This document shows, one piece after another, positions 1 through 8,604 of a stretch of DNA of 64,000 nucleotides. The notes beneath the pieces are model-generated. The model had not been told where the DNA came from. It searched no databases and saw nothing but the letters and a program-made list of their open reading frames with translations. Source of the DNA: Rhodocyclales bacterium (GTDB lineage: Bacteria; Pseudomonadota; Gammaproteobacteria; Burkholderiales; Rhodocyclaceae). The stretch lies in NCBI GenBank assembly GCA_016183655.1, contig JACPEH010000023.1, positions 143,012 to 207,011 of the forward strand, in the 5' to 3' direction. The number at the start of each line of letters is the position of its first letter. The stretch's first letter is position 1. The translations under genes and the position numbers were made by a program.

Positions 1-1332
1 CGCGGCGCCGGCGATGGTCGCGGCGATGGCTTCGCGGCGATCGACGATCACCTCGGCCTGCGGCGCCCCGACGCGGATCTCCTCGACGATCGCCGCCGGC
101 GATTCGCTGCGCGGGTTGTCGCTGGTGAGCACGACGCGATCAGCGATACGTGTCGCCACCTCGCCCATCAGCGGCCGCTTGCCGTGATCGCGGTCGCCGC
201 CGCAGCCGAAGACGCAGACGAGCCGACCGCCGCGCGCCGCGGCTTCCTCGCGCAGCGCGGCGAGGGCGTTGTCCAGCGCATCCGGCGAATGGGCGTAGTC
301 GATCACGACCAGCGGCTGACCGTCGCCGCCCAGGCGCTGCATCCGCCCCGGCGGCGCCTCCAGCGCTTCCAGGCGAGCGGCGAGCTGCTCGAAGGGCAGG
401 CCGGCGGCGAGCAGGACGCCGGCAACGGCGAGCAGGTTGGCGACGTTGTAGCGGCCGACCAGCCGGCTGCGTATCTCGACCACTCCCTGCGGCGCACGCA
501 GCGTGAACGCCATTCCCGCCGCTTCGTGACGGACGTCGCCGGCGGCCACCAGCATGTCGACCGAGGCCGTGGCATCGGCCAGCGTATACCCGACCTTCAG
601 TCGCGCCCGGGTCACCTTCGCCAAGTGGCAGCCGAAGGCGTCGTCGAGGTTGATCACCGCCGCACGCAGCCCCGGCCAGAGGAACAGCTTTTCCTTGGAC
701 GCGGCGTAGGCTTCCATCGTTCCGTGGTAGTCGAGATGGTCGCGCGTCAGGTTGGTGAAGGCCGCGATATCGACATGGGCACCGTTCATCCGCCCTTCTT
801 CCAGGCCGATCGAGCTGGCTTCCAGCGCACAGGCCTCGGCGCCCTGATCGAGGAAGGCGGCAAGGCAGCGCGCCAGGGTCGTCGCCTGCGGCGTGGTAAA
901 CCCGGTTTCGTCGAGGTCGCCGGGGAAGCCGGCGCCGAGCGTGCCGATGATCGCGCAGCGGCGGGGATGCGCGCGGGCGATCCATTGCGTGCAGCTGGTC
1001 TTGCCGTTGGTGCCGGTGACGGCGATCAGCGACAGACGTTCGCTCGGCTCGCCGAGCACGGCATGGGCCAGGTTGCCGGCGAGCGCACGCAGGTCGCGGA
1101 CGGCGATGCTCGGCACCGGCAGCGTCTCGCCGGCCGCCCCTTCCGCTTCGAAAAGCACTGCCGCCGCGCCGCGGGCGATGGCATCGCCGATGTAGCGGCG
1201 GCCGTCGGCGGCATCGCCGGGGTAGGCCAGGAACAGGTCGCCGCGACGCACCAGCCGCGAATCGTCGGTGAGGTTGTCCGGCTCGACGCCGAGGGCGGCC
1301 AGTTGGCGCAGGAGTTCAGCGGCGGCGCTCAT
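1..1332 (-). CDS. murE: UDP-N-acetylmuramoyl-L-alanyl-D-glutamate--2,6-diaminopimelate ligase, partial (C-terminus outside window)
   Basis: MurE is the cytoplasmic ATP-dependent ligase that adds meso-diaminopimelate to UDP-MurNAc-Ala-Glu in peptidoglycan synthesis. The frame is open from the ATG at 1332 to the window edge, giving residues 1-444 of a protein usually near 490-510 residues, so only the end of the ligase C-terminal domain is missing. The Mur ATP-binding motif TGTNGKTS lies at residues 106-113. The DNPR motif that reads the DAP substrate is at about residues 405-408, which argues against a lysine-type enzyme. The start codon overlaps the ftsI stop (ATGA), so translation is probably coupled. 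It is the last visible gene of the leftward dcw cluster. Confidence 0.97.
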   Translation of the reverse strand, partial: MSAAAELLRQLAALGVEPDNLTDDSRLVRRGDLFLAYPGDAADGRRYIGDAIARGAAAVLFEAEGAAGETLPVPSIAVRDLRALAGNLAHAVLGEPSERLSLIAVTGTNGKTSCTQWIARAHPRRCAIIGTLGAGFPGDLDETGFTTPQATTLARCLAAFLDQGAEACALEASSIGLEEGRMNGAHVDIAAFTNLTRDHLDYHGTMEAYAASKEKLFLWPGLRAAVINLDDAFGCHLAKVTRARLKVGYTLADATASVDMLVAAGDVRHEAAGMAFTLRAPQGVVEIRSRLVGRYNVANLLAVAGVLLAAGLPFEQLAARLEALEAPPGRMQRLGGDGQPLVVIDYAHSPDALDNALAALREEAAARGGRLVCVFGCGGDRDHGKRPLMGEVATRIADRVVLTSDNPRSESPAAIVEEIRVGAPQAEVIVDRREAIAATIAGAA

Positions 1333-3071
1333 AGTTTTTCCTTCGCGGTGGCGGCCTGCGCCACCGTCATCTGCGCGTCCGGCGGAATCCCCAGCGTGCG
1401 CAGCGCACCGCCGGTGATCGCCGAGAAGACCGGGGCGGCGACGTCGCCGCCGTAGTGTTTGCCGCCCGACGGTTCGTCGATCATCACGGCGACGATCAGG
1501 CGCGGATCGGAGACCGGGGCGAAGCCGACGAAGGACGACACGTATTTGTTGGCGTAGAGCCCGCCTTCGAGCTTGTGCGCGGTGCCGGTCTTGCCGGCGA
1601 CGCGGTAACCCGGCACCTGTGCCTTCGGCGCTGTGCCGCCGGGGCCGGCGGCCATCTCCAGCATCGCCCGCACCTCGCGCGCGGTCTGCGGCGAGAACAC
1701 CGGCACGCCGGTCACCGGCCCGTCATCGATGCGCGTCAGCGACATCGGCAGCAGCTCGCCGTCGCGGGCGAAAACGGTATAGGCGCGCGCCAGTTGCATC
1801 AGCGACACCGAGATGCCGTGGCCGTAGGACATCGTCGCCTGCTCGATCGGCCGCCAGGTCTTCCACGCGCGCAGCCGGCCCGGCACCTCGCCGGGAAAGC
1901 CCAGCCGCGACGTCTGGCCGAAGCCGACGGCGTCGAACATTTCCCACATTTCCCGCGGGCTGAAGTTGGCGGCGATCTTGGCGGCACCGACGTTGGAGGA
2001 TTTCTGGATGACCTGGGCGACGGTCAGCGCGCCGTGCGGATGCGCGTCCGAGATCGTCGCATTGCCGATGGTCAGCCGCCCCGGCGCGCAATTGATGATC
2101 GAATCGAAGCGGAACTTGTTCGATTCGAGCGCCAGCGCGGCGGTGAACGGCTTCAGCGTCGACCCCGGCTCGAAGGTGTCGGTCACCGCGCGGTTGCGCA
2201 ACTGGCCGCCGGACAGGTGCTCGCGATTGTTCGGGTTGTAGGTCGGCCAGTTCGCCAGCGCCAGGATCTCGCCGCTCTTGGCGTCGATGACGACGGCGCC
2301 GCCGGCCTTTGCCTTGTTGTCGGCGATCGCCTGCTTGAGCTGGCTGTAGGCGAGGTACTGGATCTTCGAGTCGAGCGCCAGGCGGATCTCCTTGCCGTCC
2401 TGCGGCGACCGGATCGAGCCGACGTCCTCGACGATCTGGCCGCGCCGGTCGCGAATCACGCTGCGGCTGCCGGCGTGGCCGACCAAACTCTTCTCGAAGG
2501 CCAGCTCGACGCCCTCCAGCCCCTTGTCGTCGACGCCGGTGAAGCCGACCATGTGCGCGGTCATCTCGCCGGTCGGGTAGTAGCGGCGGTATTCCTTGTT
2601 CTGGTAGATGCCGGGCAGCTTCAGCGCCGCGATGCGGTCGGCGACTTCCGGCGCCACCTGCCGCTGCAGATAGACGAAGCCCTTGTCGCTGGCCAGCTTG
2701 CGCGCCAGCTCCTTCGGGTCGCTGTCGAGCGCGCCGGCCAGCGCCCGCAACTGCTCGGCGCTGAGCTTGGCATCGACGGGGATCGCCCAGATCGACTTCA
2801 TCGGCGTCGAGATCGCCAGCACGTCGCCGTTGCGGTCGGTGACCTTGCCGCGCGACGCCGAGATCTCGATGTCGCGGCGGTAGCGCGAATCGCCCTTTTC
2901 CTGCAGGAAGTCGTTGTTGATGATCTGCAGGTAGAAGGCGCGGCCGACCAGCGCACCGAAGGCGGCGAGCAGGCACAGCCCGACCAGGCGCGAGCGCCAG
3001 GCCGGCAGCGCCAGCTGCAGCACCGGGCTCTCGGCAAAGCGGTGGGTGCGACCGCCCTTGCCGCGGATCAT
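1329..3071 (-). CDS. ftsI: Peptidoglycan D,D-transpeptidase FtsI (penicillin-binding protein 3)
   Basis: This is the septal class B penicillin-binding protein that cross-links peptidoglycan in the divisome. It has 580 residues, the normal length. A short cytoplasmic N-terminus is followed by one membrane anchor (about residues 27-50), a PBP dimerisation domain and the periplasmic transpeptidase domain. The three active-site motifs are visible: STLK (304-307, nucleophile Ser304), SSN (358-360) and KTGT (494-497). Its ATG overlaps the ftsL stop and its stop overlaps the murE start, as is normal in this cluster. Confidence 0.98.
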   Translation of the reverse strand: MIRGKGGRTHRFAESPVLQLALPAWRSRLVGLCLLAAFGALVGRAFYLQIINNDFLQEKGDSRYRRDIEISASRGKVTDRNGDVLAISTPMKSIWAIPVDAKLSAEQLRALAGALDSDPKELARKLASDKGFVYLQRQVAPEVADRIAALKLPGIYQNKEYRRYYPTGEMTAHMVGFTGVDDKGLEGVELAFEKSLVGHAGSRSVIRDRRGQIVEDVGSIRSPQDGKEIRLALDSKIQYLAYSQLKQAIADNKAKAGGAVVIDAKSGEILALANWPTYNPNNREHLSGGQLRNRAVTDTFEPGSTLKPFTAALALESNKFRFDSIINCAPGRLTIGNATISDAHPHGALTVAQVIQKSSNVGAAKIAANFSPREMWEMFDAVGFGQTSRLGFPGEVPGRLRAWKTWRPIEQATMSYGHGISVSLMQLARAYTVFARDGELLPMSLTRIDDGPVTGVPVFSPQTAREVRAMLEMAAGPGGTAPKAQVPGYRVAGKTGTAHKLEGGLYANKYVSSFVGFAPVSDPRLIVAVMIDEPSGGKHYGGDVAAPVFSAITGGALRTLGIPPDAQMTVAQAATAKEKL

Positions 3072-3343
3072 TGCCCGCCCTCCTTCGGCGCCGCGACGAG
3101 CAGGCGGCCGGCCTCGGGGAGACGCATCTTGAGGCGCTCGCGGGCGATCTTCTCGATCCGCGGATGCGTCGCCCAGGTCGACAGTTCCAGTTGCAGCTGG
3201 CCGAACTCGACATCGAGCTGCTTGGCGCGCTCCTGCTCGCTCTCCAGCTCCTGGAAAAGCTTCCTCGCCTTGTGCTGCGAGGTGACGACGCCGAGCGCGC
3301 AGAAGACGACGAAGAAGAGGAGGAGCATGTTGGTGCGCAGCAT
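3068..3343 (-). CDS. ftsL: Cell division protein FtsL
   Basis: FtsL is a small bitopic divisome protein that works with FtsB and FtsQ to activate FtsWI. About 91 residues: a hydrophobic segment directly at the N-terminus (LLLFFVVFCALGVV), then a coiled-coil-like stretch rich in Glu, Gln and Leu. Identity rests mainly on position between rsmH and ftsI and on this shape, since FtsL sequences diverge strongly. Two starts are possible, a GTG at 3349 and an ATG at 3343. The ATG is preferred because GGAGAAG lies 5 nt before it, while it would abut the GTG. The ATG also shares one base with the rsmH stop (TGATG). Confidence 0.9.
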   Translation of the reverse strand: MLRTNMLLLFFVVFCALGVVTSQHKARKLFQELESEQERAKQLDVEFGQLQLELSTWATHPRIEKIARERLKMRLPEAGRLLVAAPKEGGQ

Positions 3344-4272
3344 CAGCACTTCTCCGCCACGCGCATCACCGCGCTGCGGGCGCGGGGGTTGCCTTCAATT
3401 TCCGCCGCCGACGCCTTGACCGGCTTGCCGACCAAGCGCAGTTTCGGTGGCGGCAGCTCGGAAGCCTTCAGCGGCAGGTTCTTCGGCAGCGAGGAGTCCG
3501 GGGCCGCCGCGTCGCGCATGAAACGCTTGACGATGCGGTCTTCGAGCGAGTGAAAGCTGATCACCACCAGCCGCCCCCCCGGATTGAGCATGTCGAGCGC
3601 CTGCGGCAGGGCTAGCGCAAGCTGCTCGAGCTCTTGATTGATATGAATCCGTAAAGCCTGAAAGGTGCGCGTCGCCGGGTCCTGGCCGGGCTCGCGGGTC
3701 CGCACGGCCTCGCGTACAAGCGCGGCGAGCTGCCCTGTGGTTGCAACAGGCCGCTCGCTCCGAGCAGCCACAATCTTCTTTGCAATCTGGAAAGCAAACC
3801 GTTCTTCGCCATAGTCCCTCACCACCTGAGTAATTTCTCTTTCGTCGGCCCGTGCCAGCCATTCCGCGGCCGTCTCGCCCTGCGTCGTGTCCATCCGCAT
3901 GTCGAGCGGCGCATCGAAACGGAAGCTGAACCCCCGCTCCCCCTCATCCAGCTGCGGCGACGACACCCCGATGTCCATCAGCACGCCGTCCGCCCTGCCG
4001 AATCCAGCTTCGCTTACCGCCGCCGCCATTTCGGCGAACGGGCGATGAACGACCGTCAATCTGTTGTCGCCGATCGCGGCGGCCGCCGCGATCGCCCGCG
4101 GATCGCGGTCGAGCGCCAGCAGGCGGCCCCGCGGCCCGAGTTGTTGGAGGATCGCCCGGCTGTGGCCGCCGCGTCCGAAGGTGGCATCGACATAGACGCC
4201 GGCCGGCTTGACTGCCAGCGCTTCGACCGCTTCCCGCAGCAGAACCGTCAGGTGCTGCGCGGGCGCGCTCAC
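3343..4272 (-). CDS. rsmH: 16S rRNA (cytosine1402-N4)-methyltransferase RsmH
   Basis: RsmH (MraW) uses S-adenosylmethionine to methylate N4 of C1402 in the ribosomal P site. The protein has 309 residues, the usual size. The N-terminus carries the family SAM-binding signature [10 protein letters not shown] (about 29-38), followed by ALDRDPRAI, and the C-terminal half has the conserved [15 protein letters not shown] block. The start is a GTG at 4272 that overlaps the mraZ stop (GTGA). RsmI, which makes the adjacent 2'-O-methyl mark on the same nucleotide, is also in this window at about 10 kb. Confidence 0.98.
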   Translation of the reverse strand: MSAPAQHLTVLLREAVEALAVKPAGVYVDATFGRGGHSRAILQQLGPRGRLLALDRDPRAIAAAAAIGDNRLTVVHRPFAEMAAAVSEAGFGRADGVLMDIGVSSPQLDEGERGFSFRFDAPLDMRMDTTQGETAAEWLARADEREITQVVRDYGEERFAFQIAKKIVAARSERPVATTGQLAALVREAVRTREPGQDPATRTFQALRIHINQELEQLALALPQALDMLNPGGRLVVISFHSLEDRIVKRFMRDAAAPDSSLPKNLPLKASELPPPKLRLVGKPVKASAAEIEGNPRARSAVMRVAEKC

Positions 4273-4715
4273 AAGGCCAAATCCTCAAGGCCGGGCGGCA
4301 GCAGCTGATCGCCGAGGGCGAAGATCGCCTCCTGCTGCTTCTGCCAGCCGGCATCCGACCAGATTTCGAAATGATTGCCCTGGCCGACCAGCCACACCTG
4401 CTTCTCGAGCTGGGCGAACTGCCGCAGCTCGGGCGCGACCAGCAGGCGACCGGCGGAATCGAGCTCCTCCTCGCGGGCAAAACCGACGAGCAGGCGCTTC
4501 AGGAGGGCGGATTGCTGTTCGAGACTGGGCGCCGACAACACCTTGTTGCGGATCGGCTCCCAGGCGGGATTGGGGTAGAGCAGAAGACAGCGATGCGGGT
4601 GCGCGGTAAGAACCAGGGTGCCGTTGGCGGCAGCGACGAGCGCGTCACGGTGGCGGGCCGGGATGGCCAGCCGCCCTTTGGCGTCGAGACTGAGTGCAGC
4701 CGCTCCGAAAAACAT
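4269..4715 (-). CDS. mraZ: Division/cell-wall cluster transcriptional regulator MraZ
   Basis: MraZ is an AbrB-fold DNA-binding protein that represses its own dcw operon. It has 148 residues and starts [19 protein letters not shown], the typical first SpoVT/AbrB half; the second half ([21 protein letters not shown]) repeats the fold. A longer in-frame ATG exists at 4811. The ATG at 4715 is chosen because homologues begin with MFFG or MFRG, because AGGGAG lies just upstream, and because the longer form would run through the operator. The operator repeats sit about 50-80 bp upstream of the start. Confidence 0.97.
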   Translation of the reverse strand: MFFGAAALSLDAKGRLAIPARHRDALVAAANGTLVLTAHPHRCLLLYPNPAWEPIRNKVLSAPSLEQQSALLKRLLVGFAREEELDSAGRLLVAPELRQFAQLEKQVWLVGQGNHFEIWSDAGWQKQQEAIFALGDQLLPPGLEDLAL

Positions 4716-4766
4716 GGACTCCCTGACCCTTTCCTCTCCCGGGGCACACCCCGTTTTAAACGTAAA

Positions 4767-4794
4767 CCCACTTTGAACCACTTTTCCCCACTTT
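4767..4794 (-). promoter_or_regulatory. MraZ operator: three direct AAAGTGG boxes at 10-bp spacing
   Basis: On the minus strand three direct repeats AAAGTGGGG, AAAGTGGTT and AAAGTGGGT follow each other at exact 10-bp intervals (complement CCACTTT at 4768-4774, 4778-4784, 4788-4794). Known MraZ boxes are GTGGG-type repeats about one helical turn apart in front of mraZ. The position and period match, so autoregulation of the dcw cluster is expected. Confidence 0.88.
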
Positions 4795-4819
4795 AAGACA
4801 TCGAAGTGCACCGGGTCAA
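4790..4819 (-). promoter_or_regulatory. Probable sigma70 promoter of the mraZ/dcw cluster
   Basis: Reading leftwards, TTGACC (4819-4814) is followed after 18 nt by TAAAGT (4795-4790), a fair -35/-10 pair. The -10 element overlaps the first MraZ box, which fits repression by occlusion. This is a by-eye match only. The remaining 4820-5016 is AT-rich for this genome and holds no gene I can support; promoter signals for the rightward gst gene may lie around 4880-4910. Confidence 0.5.
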
Positions 4820-5016
4820 GGGGTTTTTGTGAGTTTTTTCAATGGGGACAAGGACTTAGACGCATTTTCGCAGGAAAATTTGCAAAAAATTTCCCTTAAA
4901 AAACAATACTAGCGAAATGCAACTTAAAGTGCTTTGTGAGAAGTGGGGCGCGCTTAACGGGAACCCCGCCGGCATGAACGGGGTCTGCATTGTTCCCATT
5001 CCCACAGGAGACATTC

Positions 5017-5619
5017 ATGAAGCTCTACTACAGTCCCGGCGCCTGCTCCCTCTCCCCGCACATCGCGCTCTGCGAGGCGGGACTGGCGCACGAGCTGATC
5101 AAGGTAGACCTGAAGACGAAGAAGACGGAGCTAGGCGACGACTTCTACGCCACCAACCCCAAGGGGTACGTACCGGCGCTGCAACTGGACGGCGGCGAAG
5201 TACTGACCGAGGGCCCGGCCATCATCCAGTACCTCGCCGACCTCGTGCCGGCGACCGGGCTGGCGCCGGCCGCCGGCACGCTCGCCCGCGTCCGCCTGCA
5301 GGAATGGCTGAACTTCATCGCCACCGAACTGCACAAGGGTTTCAGCCCGCTCTTCCGCAACCCGCCGGCCGAGTGGAAGGAAACGGTGCGCGCCGGCCTC
5401 GCCGGCCGCCTCGCCTACCTGGCGCCGATGCTGGAACGGCAGCCATACCTGATGGGCGACGCGTTCAGCGTCGCCGACGCCTATCTGTTCACCATTCTCA
5501 ACTGGGCAAAATGGGTGAAGCTCGACCTGGCGCCCTGGCCGGCGCTGGGCGCCTATCTCGCGCGCGTCGCCGCCCGGCCGGGCGTGCAGAAGGCGCTGAA
5601 GACGGAAGGCCTGCTCTGA
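5017..5619 (+). CDS. gstA: Glutathione S-transferase (beta class)
   Basis: This cytosolic enzyme conjugates glutathione to electrophiles. It has 200 residues. The N-terminal thioredoxin-like domain begins MKLYYSPGACSLSPH, the beta-class signature, whose Cys10 forms a mixed disulphide with glutathione in characterised members. EGPAIIQYLAD (about 63-73) is the glutathione gamma-Glu contact region. An all-helical C-terminal domain contains the conserved FSVADAYLFTILNWA N-capping box. The start at 5017 has AGGAGA 5 nt before it; an in-frame ATG at 4990 lacks a ribosome site. It is a single gene, convergent with rnpB. Confidence 0.95.
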   Translation: MKLYYSPGACSLSPHIALCEAGLAHELIKVDLKTKKTELGDDFYATNPKGYVPALQLDGGEVLTEGPAIIQYLADLVPATGLAPAAGTLARVRLQEWLNFIATELHKGFSPLFRNPPAEWKETVRAGLAGRLAYLAPMLERQPYLMGDAFSVADAYLFTILNWAKWVKLDLAPWPALGAYLARVAARPGVQKALKTEGLL

Positions 5620-5637
5620 CCACGCGTCGAGCGCAAG

Positions 5638-5657
5638 CCCCGGCATTCATGCCGGGG
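5638..5657. terminator. Hairpin downstream of gstA
   Basis: CCCCGGC and GCCGGGG flank the loop ATTCAT 19 nt after the gst stop. There is no T tract on the plus strand, so termination of gst here is possible but not proven. On the minus strand it lies just beyond the rnpB terminator. Confidence 0.4.
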
Positions 5658-5664
5658 TGAAAAT

Positions 5665-5704
5665 GAAAAACCGGCGGCAGGCGTCAACGCCCACCGCCGG
5701 TTTC
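5665..5704 (-). terminator. Rho-independent terminator of rnpB
   Basis: On the minus strand AAACCGGCGG pairs with CCGCCGGTTT around a roughly 17-nt loop and is followed by TTTTTC. It begins within 10 nt of the predicted RNase P RNA 3' end, as expected for its terminator. Confidence 0.8.
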
Positions 5705-5712
5705 CCGTGTGA

Positions 5713-6092
5713 AGTGAAGCTGGCCGATAAGCCGGGTTCTGTCGTGGGCAACCATTCCTCTAGGCGACGCGTTACCGCGCCGCTCAAGCAGCCTACCCGG
5801 AAGCAGCGCGAGCCACGCCCAAGCTTCCCTATTTGGCCTTGCTCCGGATGGGGTTTGCCGTGCCGTCCGTGTTACCACGTCCGCGGTGAGCTCTTACCTC
5901 GCCGTTTCACCCTTGCCTGATCTCAGCGAACTGAGCCATCGGCGGTCTATTCTCTGTTGCACTTTCCGTCGCCTTGGGTCTTTCGACTTATAGCGCCCGG
6001 TCGTTAACCGGCATCCTGCTCTGCGGAGCCCGGACTTTCCTCCCGGCGTCGGGACCGGAATCCCTTCGCCCGGCGGTTGCCTGGCCAGCTTC
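5713..6092 (-). ncRNA. rnpB: RNase P RNA, M1 RNA type A
   Basis: This is the catalytic RNA of RNase P, which matures tRNA 5' ends. On the minus strand the transcript begins GAAGCTGGCCAGGCAACCGC and ends with GGCCAGCTTC, so the two ends form the P1 helix. Between them are the universal blocks GAGGAAAGTCCGGGCTCC, CAGAGAATAGACCGCC, AAGGGTGAAACGG and the terminal ACGACAGAACCCGGCTTA. Length, about 380 nt, is normal for type A. Ends are accurate to a few bases. Confidence 0.98.
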
Positions 6093-6110
6093 ACCGCCGA
6101 TTATACGCGT

Positions 6111-6890
6111 TCAGCGCGCCGGCCTCCGGCCGGAACGAAATTGCCAAGCATCGTCGTAATAGGCCGGATCCTCGTTGTCGGCAACGACGCCGGGCAGGCC
6201 GAGCAAGGGCAGCGGCTGCAGCGCGCGCGGGTCGCCGTGCCTGCCCGCCGCCAGATCCGCCGCCAGCCAGGCATCGATCTCCGCCAGCTGCTCGGCGAGC
6301 GGCTGCGCCAGCCAGGCCGGCGCCACCGGGGTCAGCACGCACTTCGCCGTCAGCCCGCGGAACGGCGCCAGCAGCGCCTCGTAGGTGGCGTGCCCGAAGA
6401 CGAAGACGCGCAGCCCGGCGGCGACCGCCAGCCGCCGCTCGACGAACAATTCGCGCCAGCGGAAGGCCGCGAGCAGGTCGAGCAGCGACGGATCGTCGGC
6501 AACGACGACGGCGCCGCATTCGTCGAAATGGGTCATCGCATCGCGCACCCCGCCGCGCGCGCCGTGGCCGTTCGCCGCATCGCCGCCGCACGCCAGTTCG
6601 CGCGCATGGCGCGCCGACAGCGCCGCCTTGGCCTGCGGGAACGTCAGCCAGACCAGCGCATTGAACCAGTCGTGCCAGTTATCCGGCCGCGTCTCGACCT
6701 CGCCGCGCAGCGCAATGCGGGCCTCGTAGCCGAGACCGTCGCCCGGCGGCGGGACGAAGCGCACCGGCAGGCCGGTGGCGGTGCGCGCGGGCCGGGCGGA
6801 CGTCAATGCCGCCAGCGCGTCGCTGTCGGGCGCCGCCGGCAGCTGCGCCAACAACGGCGTCAACGGGAAGAAAAGCGGATTGGCGAACAA
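6111..6890 (-). CDS. DUF3025 domain-containing protein
   Basis: This cytoplasmic protein of unknown function has about 259 residues. The family signature NWHDWFNALVWLTFPQAKAALS is at about residues 71-92, followed by a second conserved stretch (DAMTHFDECGAVVVADD) in which the DECG residues are typical of DUF3025. No signal peptide or membrane segment is visible. The first usable start in frame appears to be a TTG at 6890; no ATG or GTG lies between it and the strong hairpin at 6903-6930, so translation may be weak or governed by that hairpin. It lies downstream of pyrC and the lipoprotein on the same strand and could be the third gene of that unit. Confidence 0.88.
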   Translation of the reverse strand: MFANPLFFPLTPLLAQLPAAPDSDALAALTSARPARTATGLPVRFVPPPGDGLGYEARIALRGEVETRPDNWHDWFNALVWLTFPQAKAALSARHARELACGGDAANGHGARGGVRDAMTHFDECGAVVVADDPSLLDLLAAFRWRELFVERRLAVAAGLRVFVFGHATYEALLAPFRGLTAKCVLTPVAPAWLAQPLAEQLAEIDAWLAADLAAGRHGDPRALQPLPLLGLPGVVADNEDPAYYDDAWQFRSGRRPAR

Positions 6891-6902
6891 GAAACGGACC
6901 TG

Positions 6903-6930
6903 CCGCCCGGCGTCGGGAGACGCCGGGCGG
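6903..6930 (-). other. Strong intergenic hairpin before the DUF3025 gene
   Basis: CCGCCCGGCGTC pairs perfectly with GACGCCGGGCGG (12 bp, loop GGGA) in the 47-nt gap between the lipoprotein stop and the DUF3025 start. No T tract follows on the minus strand, so it is either a factor-dependent terminator, an mRNA-stability hairpin, or a control element for the TTG start. Confidence 0.55.
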
Positions 6931-6937
6931 GATCAAA

Positions 6938-7357
6938 TCATTTTGCCGCCTGTGCGGCGGCGAAGACCAGCCGGCCGCGCTCCTCGCGGAAGACCCCGAG
7001 CAGTTCCCCCTTGCCTTCCGGCGGCGGTGCGTCGAGCTTCTGGAAGCCCTTGCAGGTCTCGGTTTCGGTCAAATAGAGGTGGCGCCCCTGTTCGAGCAGG
7101 AAGGTATTCGGCGCGGTCAGATAGACCGTGAGCTGGAAGTCGCTGCCAACCGGCGCCGGCTGCAGCGCGTAGCGGCGCTGGCAGGTCGGCAGGCGGGCGA
7201 CGACGATCTCCAGGTCCATCTTCTTTTCCCAGAAGCGCGACTGCGCGCGCATCAGCGAGATGGCATGGTCCGGGCCGTCGATGACCATCGCGATGCCGTC
7301 ATTGACGCAGCCGGACAGCGCGGGCACGAGCAGGGCAAGCAGGGCTAGGCGTTTCAT
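6938..7357 (-). CDS. Putative lipoprotein of unknown function
   Basis: A 139-residue envelope protein that I do not recognise. The N-terminus MKRLALLALLVPALSGC is a clear lipoprotein signal with lipobox L-S-G-C, so Cys17 would be lipidated and the protein anchored in the inner or outer membrane. The mature part is soluble, with two further cysteines (TCQRRY and TCKGF) that could form a disulphide. GAGGAG lies 7 nt before the ATG at 7357. It starts 26 nt after pyrC on the same strand and is probably co-transcribed with it, though no functional link to pyrimidine synthesis is apparent. Confidence 0.85.
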   Translation of the reverse strand: MKRLALLALLVPALSGCVNDGIAMVIDGPDHAISLMRAQSRFWEKKMDLEIVVARLPTCQRRYALQPAPVGSDFQLTVYLTAPNTFLLEQGRHLYLTETETCKGFQKLDAPPPEGKGELLGVFREERGRLVFAAAQAAK

Positions 7358-7383
7358 CGTCGCGGCTCCTCGGCGCGTTGTTC

Positions 7384-8418
7384 TCAGTCGACCAGGCTCC
7401 ACGCCAGCGTCTCGCCGGCGCGCAGCGGCACCAGCGCCTCGCCGGCGAGGTAGGGATAGGCGTCGGGAACGGCTTGCGGACGCTTTTCCAGCGTGATCGT
7501 CCCGGCATTGCGCGGCAGCCGGTAGAAATCCGGCCCGAAGTGGCTGGCGAAGGCCTCCAGCCGGTCGAGCGCGCCGGCCGCCTCGAAGGCCTCGGCGTAG
7601 AGTTCCATCGCGGCATAGGCGGTGTAGCAGCCGGCGCAGCCGCAGGCCGCCTCCTTGGCGCCGCGGGCATGCGGCGCCGAATCGGTGCCGAGGAAGAACT
7701 TCGGGTTGCCCGAGGTCGCCGCGCGCACCAGCGCCAGGCGATGGACCTCGCGCTTCAGCACCGGCAGGCAGTACCAGTGCGGACGCACGCCGCCCTGGAA
7801 GATGGCGTTGCGGTTGTAGAGCAGATGATGCGCGGTGATCGTCGCACCGACGTTGGCGCCGGCCTCGGCGACGAACTCGGCGGCGTCCTTGGTGGTGATG
7901 TGCTCCATCACCGTGCGCAGCCCCGGATGGCGCTTGAGCAAGGGCGACAGCACCTGCTCGATGAACACCGCCTCGCGGTCGAACAGGTCCACCGCCGGAT
8001 CGGTCACTTCGCCGTGCACCAGGAGCGGCAGACCGAGCTTTTCCATCTCGGCGAGCGCCGCGGCGCAGCGCGCCAAGTCGGTGACGCCGGCGTCGGAGTT
8101 GGTCGTCGCGCCGGCCGGGTAGAGCTTCACCGCCTTGACGAAACCCGACGCCACCGCGGCGCGGATTTCCGCGGCCGGCGTGTTGTCGGTGAGGTACAGC
8201 GTCATCAGCGGCTCGAAGGCCATGCCGGCGGGCAGCGCGGCGAGGATGCGCTGGCGGTAGGCGGCAGCCTGGGCGACGGTGGTCACCGGCGGCTTCAGGT
8301 TGGGCATGACGATGGCCCGCGCGAACTGGCGGGCGGTGTGCGGCAGCACGGTGCTCAGCGCGTCGCCGTCGCGCAGGTGCAGGTGCCAGTCGTCGGGGCG
8401 GGTGAGGGTGAGTTTCAT
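7384..8418 (-). CDS. pyrC: Dihydroorotase, class II
   Basis: PyrC is a zinc amidohydrolase that cyclises N-carbamoyl-aspartate to dihydroorotate in pyrimidine synthesis. It has 344 residues, the class II length seen in E. coli PyrC. The metal-binding HLHLRDG (His12, His14) is at the start of the TIM barrel. [14 protein letters not shown] (about 101-114) includes the lysine that is carboxylated to bridge the zinc ions, and [14 protein letters not shown] and LGTDSAPH supply further ligands. The leader holds an AATCGC/GCGATT inverted repeat at 8439-8458 close to the start. The gene stands apart from other pyr genes, as is usual for pyrC. Confidence 0.97.
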   Translation of the reverse strand: MKLTLTRPDDWHLHLRDGDALSTVLPHTARQFARAIVMPNLKPPVTTVAQAAAYRQRILAALPAGMAFEPLMTLYLTDNTPAAEIRAAVASGFVKAVKLYPAGATTNSDAGVTDLARCAAALAEMEKLGLPLLVHGEVTDPAVDLFDREAVFIEQVLSPLLKRHPGLRTVMEHITTKDAAEFVAEAGANVGATITAHHLLYNRNAIFQGGVRPHWYCLPVLKREVHRLALVRAATSGNPKFFLGTDSAPHARGAKEAACGCAGCYTAYAAMELYAEAFEAAGALDRLEAFASHFGPDFYRLPRNAGTITLEKRPQAVPDAYPYLAGEALVPLRAGETLAWSLVD

Positions 8419-8534
8419 GAATGGCCGGGGAAGGTTGGAATCGCGATTTTAAGCGATTCGCGCCACGTTCAGTGCTCGGCGTTGCCTTCCGCGACCGCCT
8501 CTTTAACGTGGAAGACGCGAAGCGGCTCTCGAAG

Positions 8535-8577
8535 CTCCCCTCGCCCGCGAAGCGGGAGAGGGGTCGGGGGTGAGGGG
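8535..8577. repeat. GC-rich hairpin repeat of dispersed type
   Basis: CCCCTCGCCCGC and GCGGGAGAGGGG form a 12-bp stem with one mismatch around GAA, followed by GGTCGGGGGTGAGGGG. Sequences of this form recur between genes in many GC-rich proteobacterial genomes. It sits between the leftward receiver gene and the leftward pyrC and may terminate the former. Confidence 0.5.
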
Positions 8578-8604
8578 AACGCGAGTCCCTCCGGACGGCA
8601 TCGG

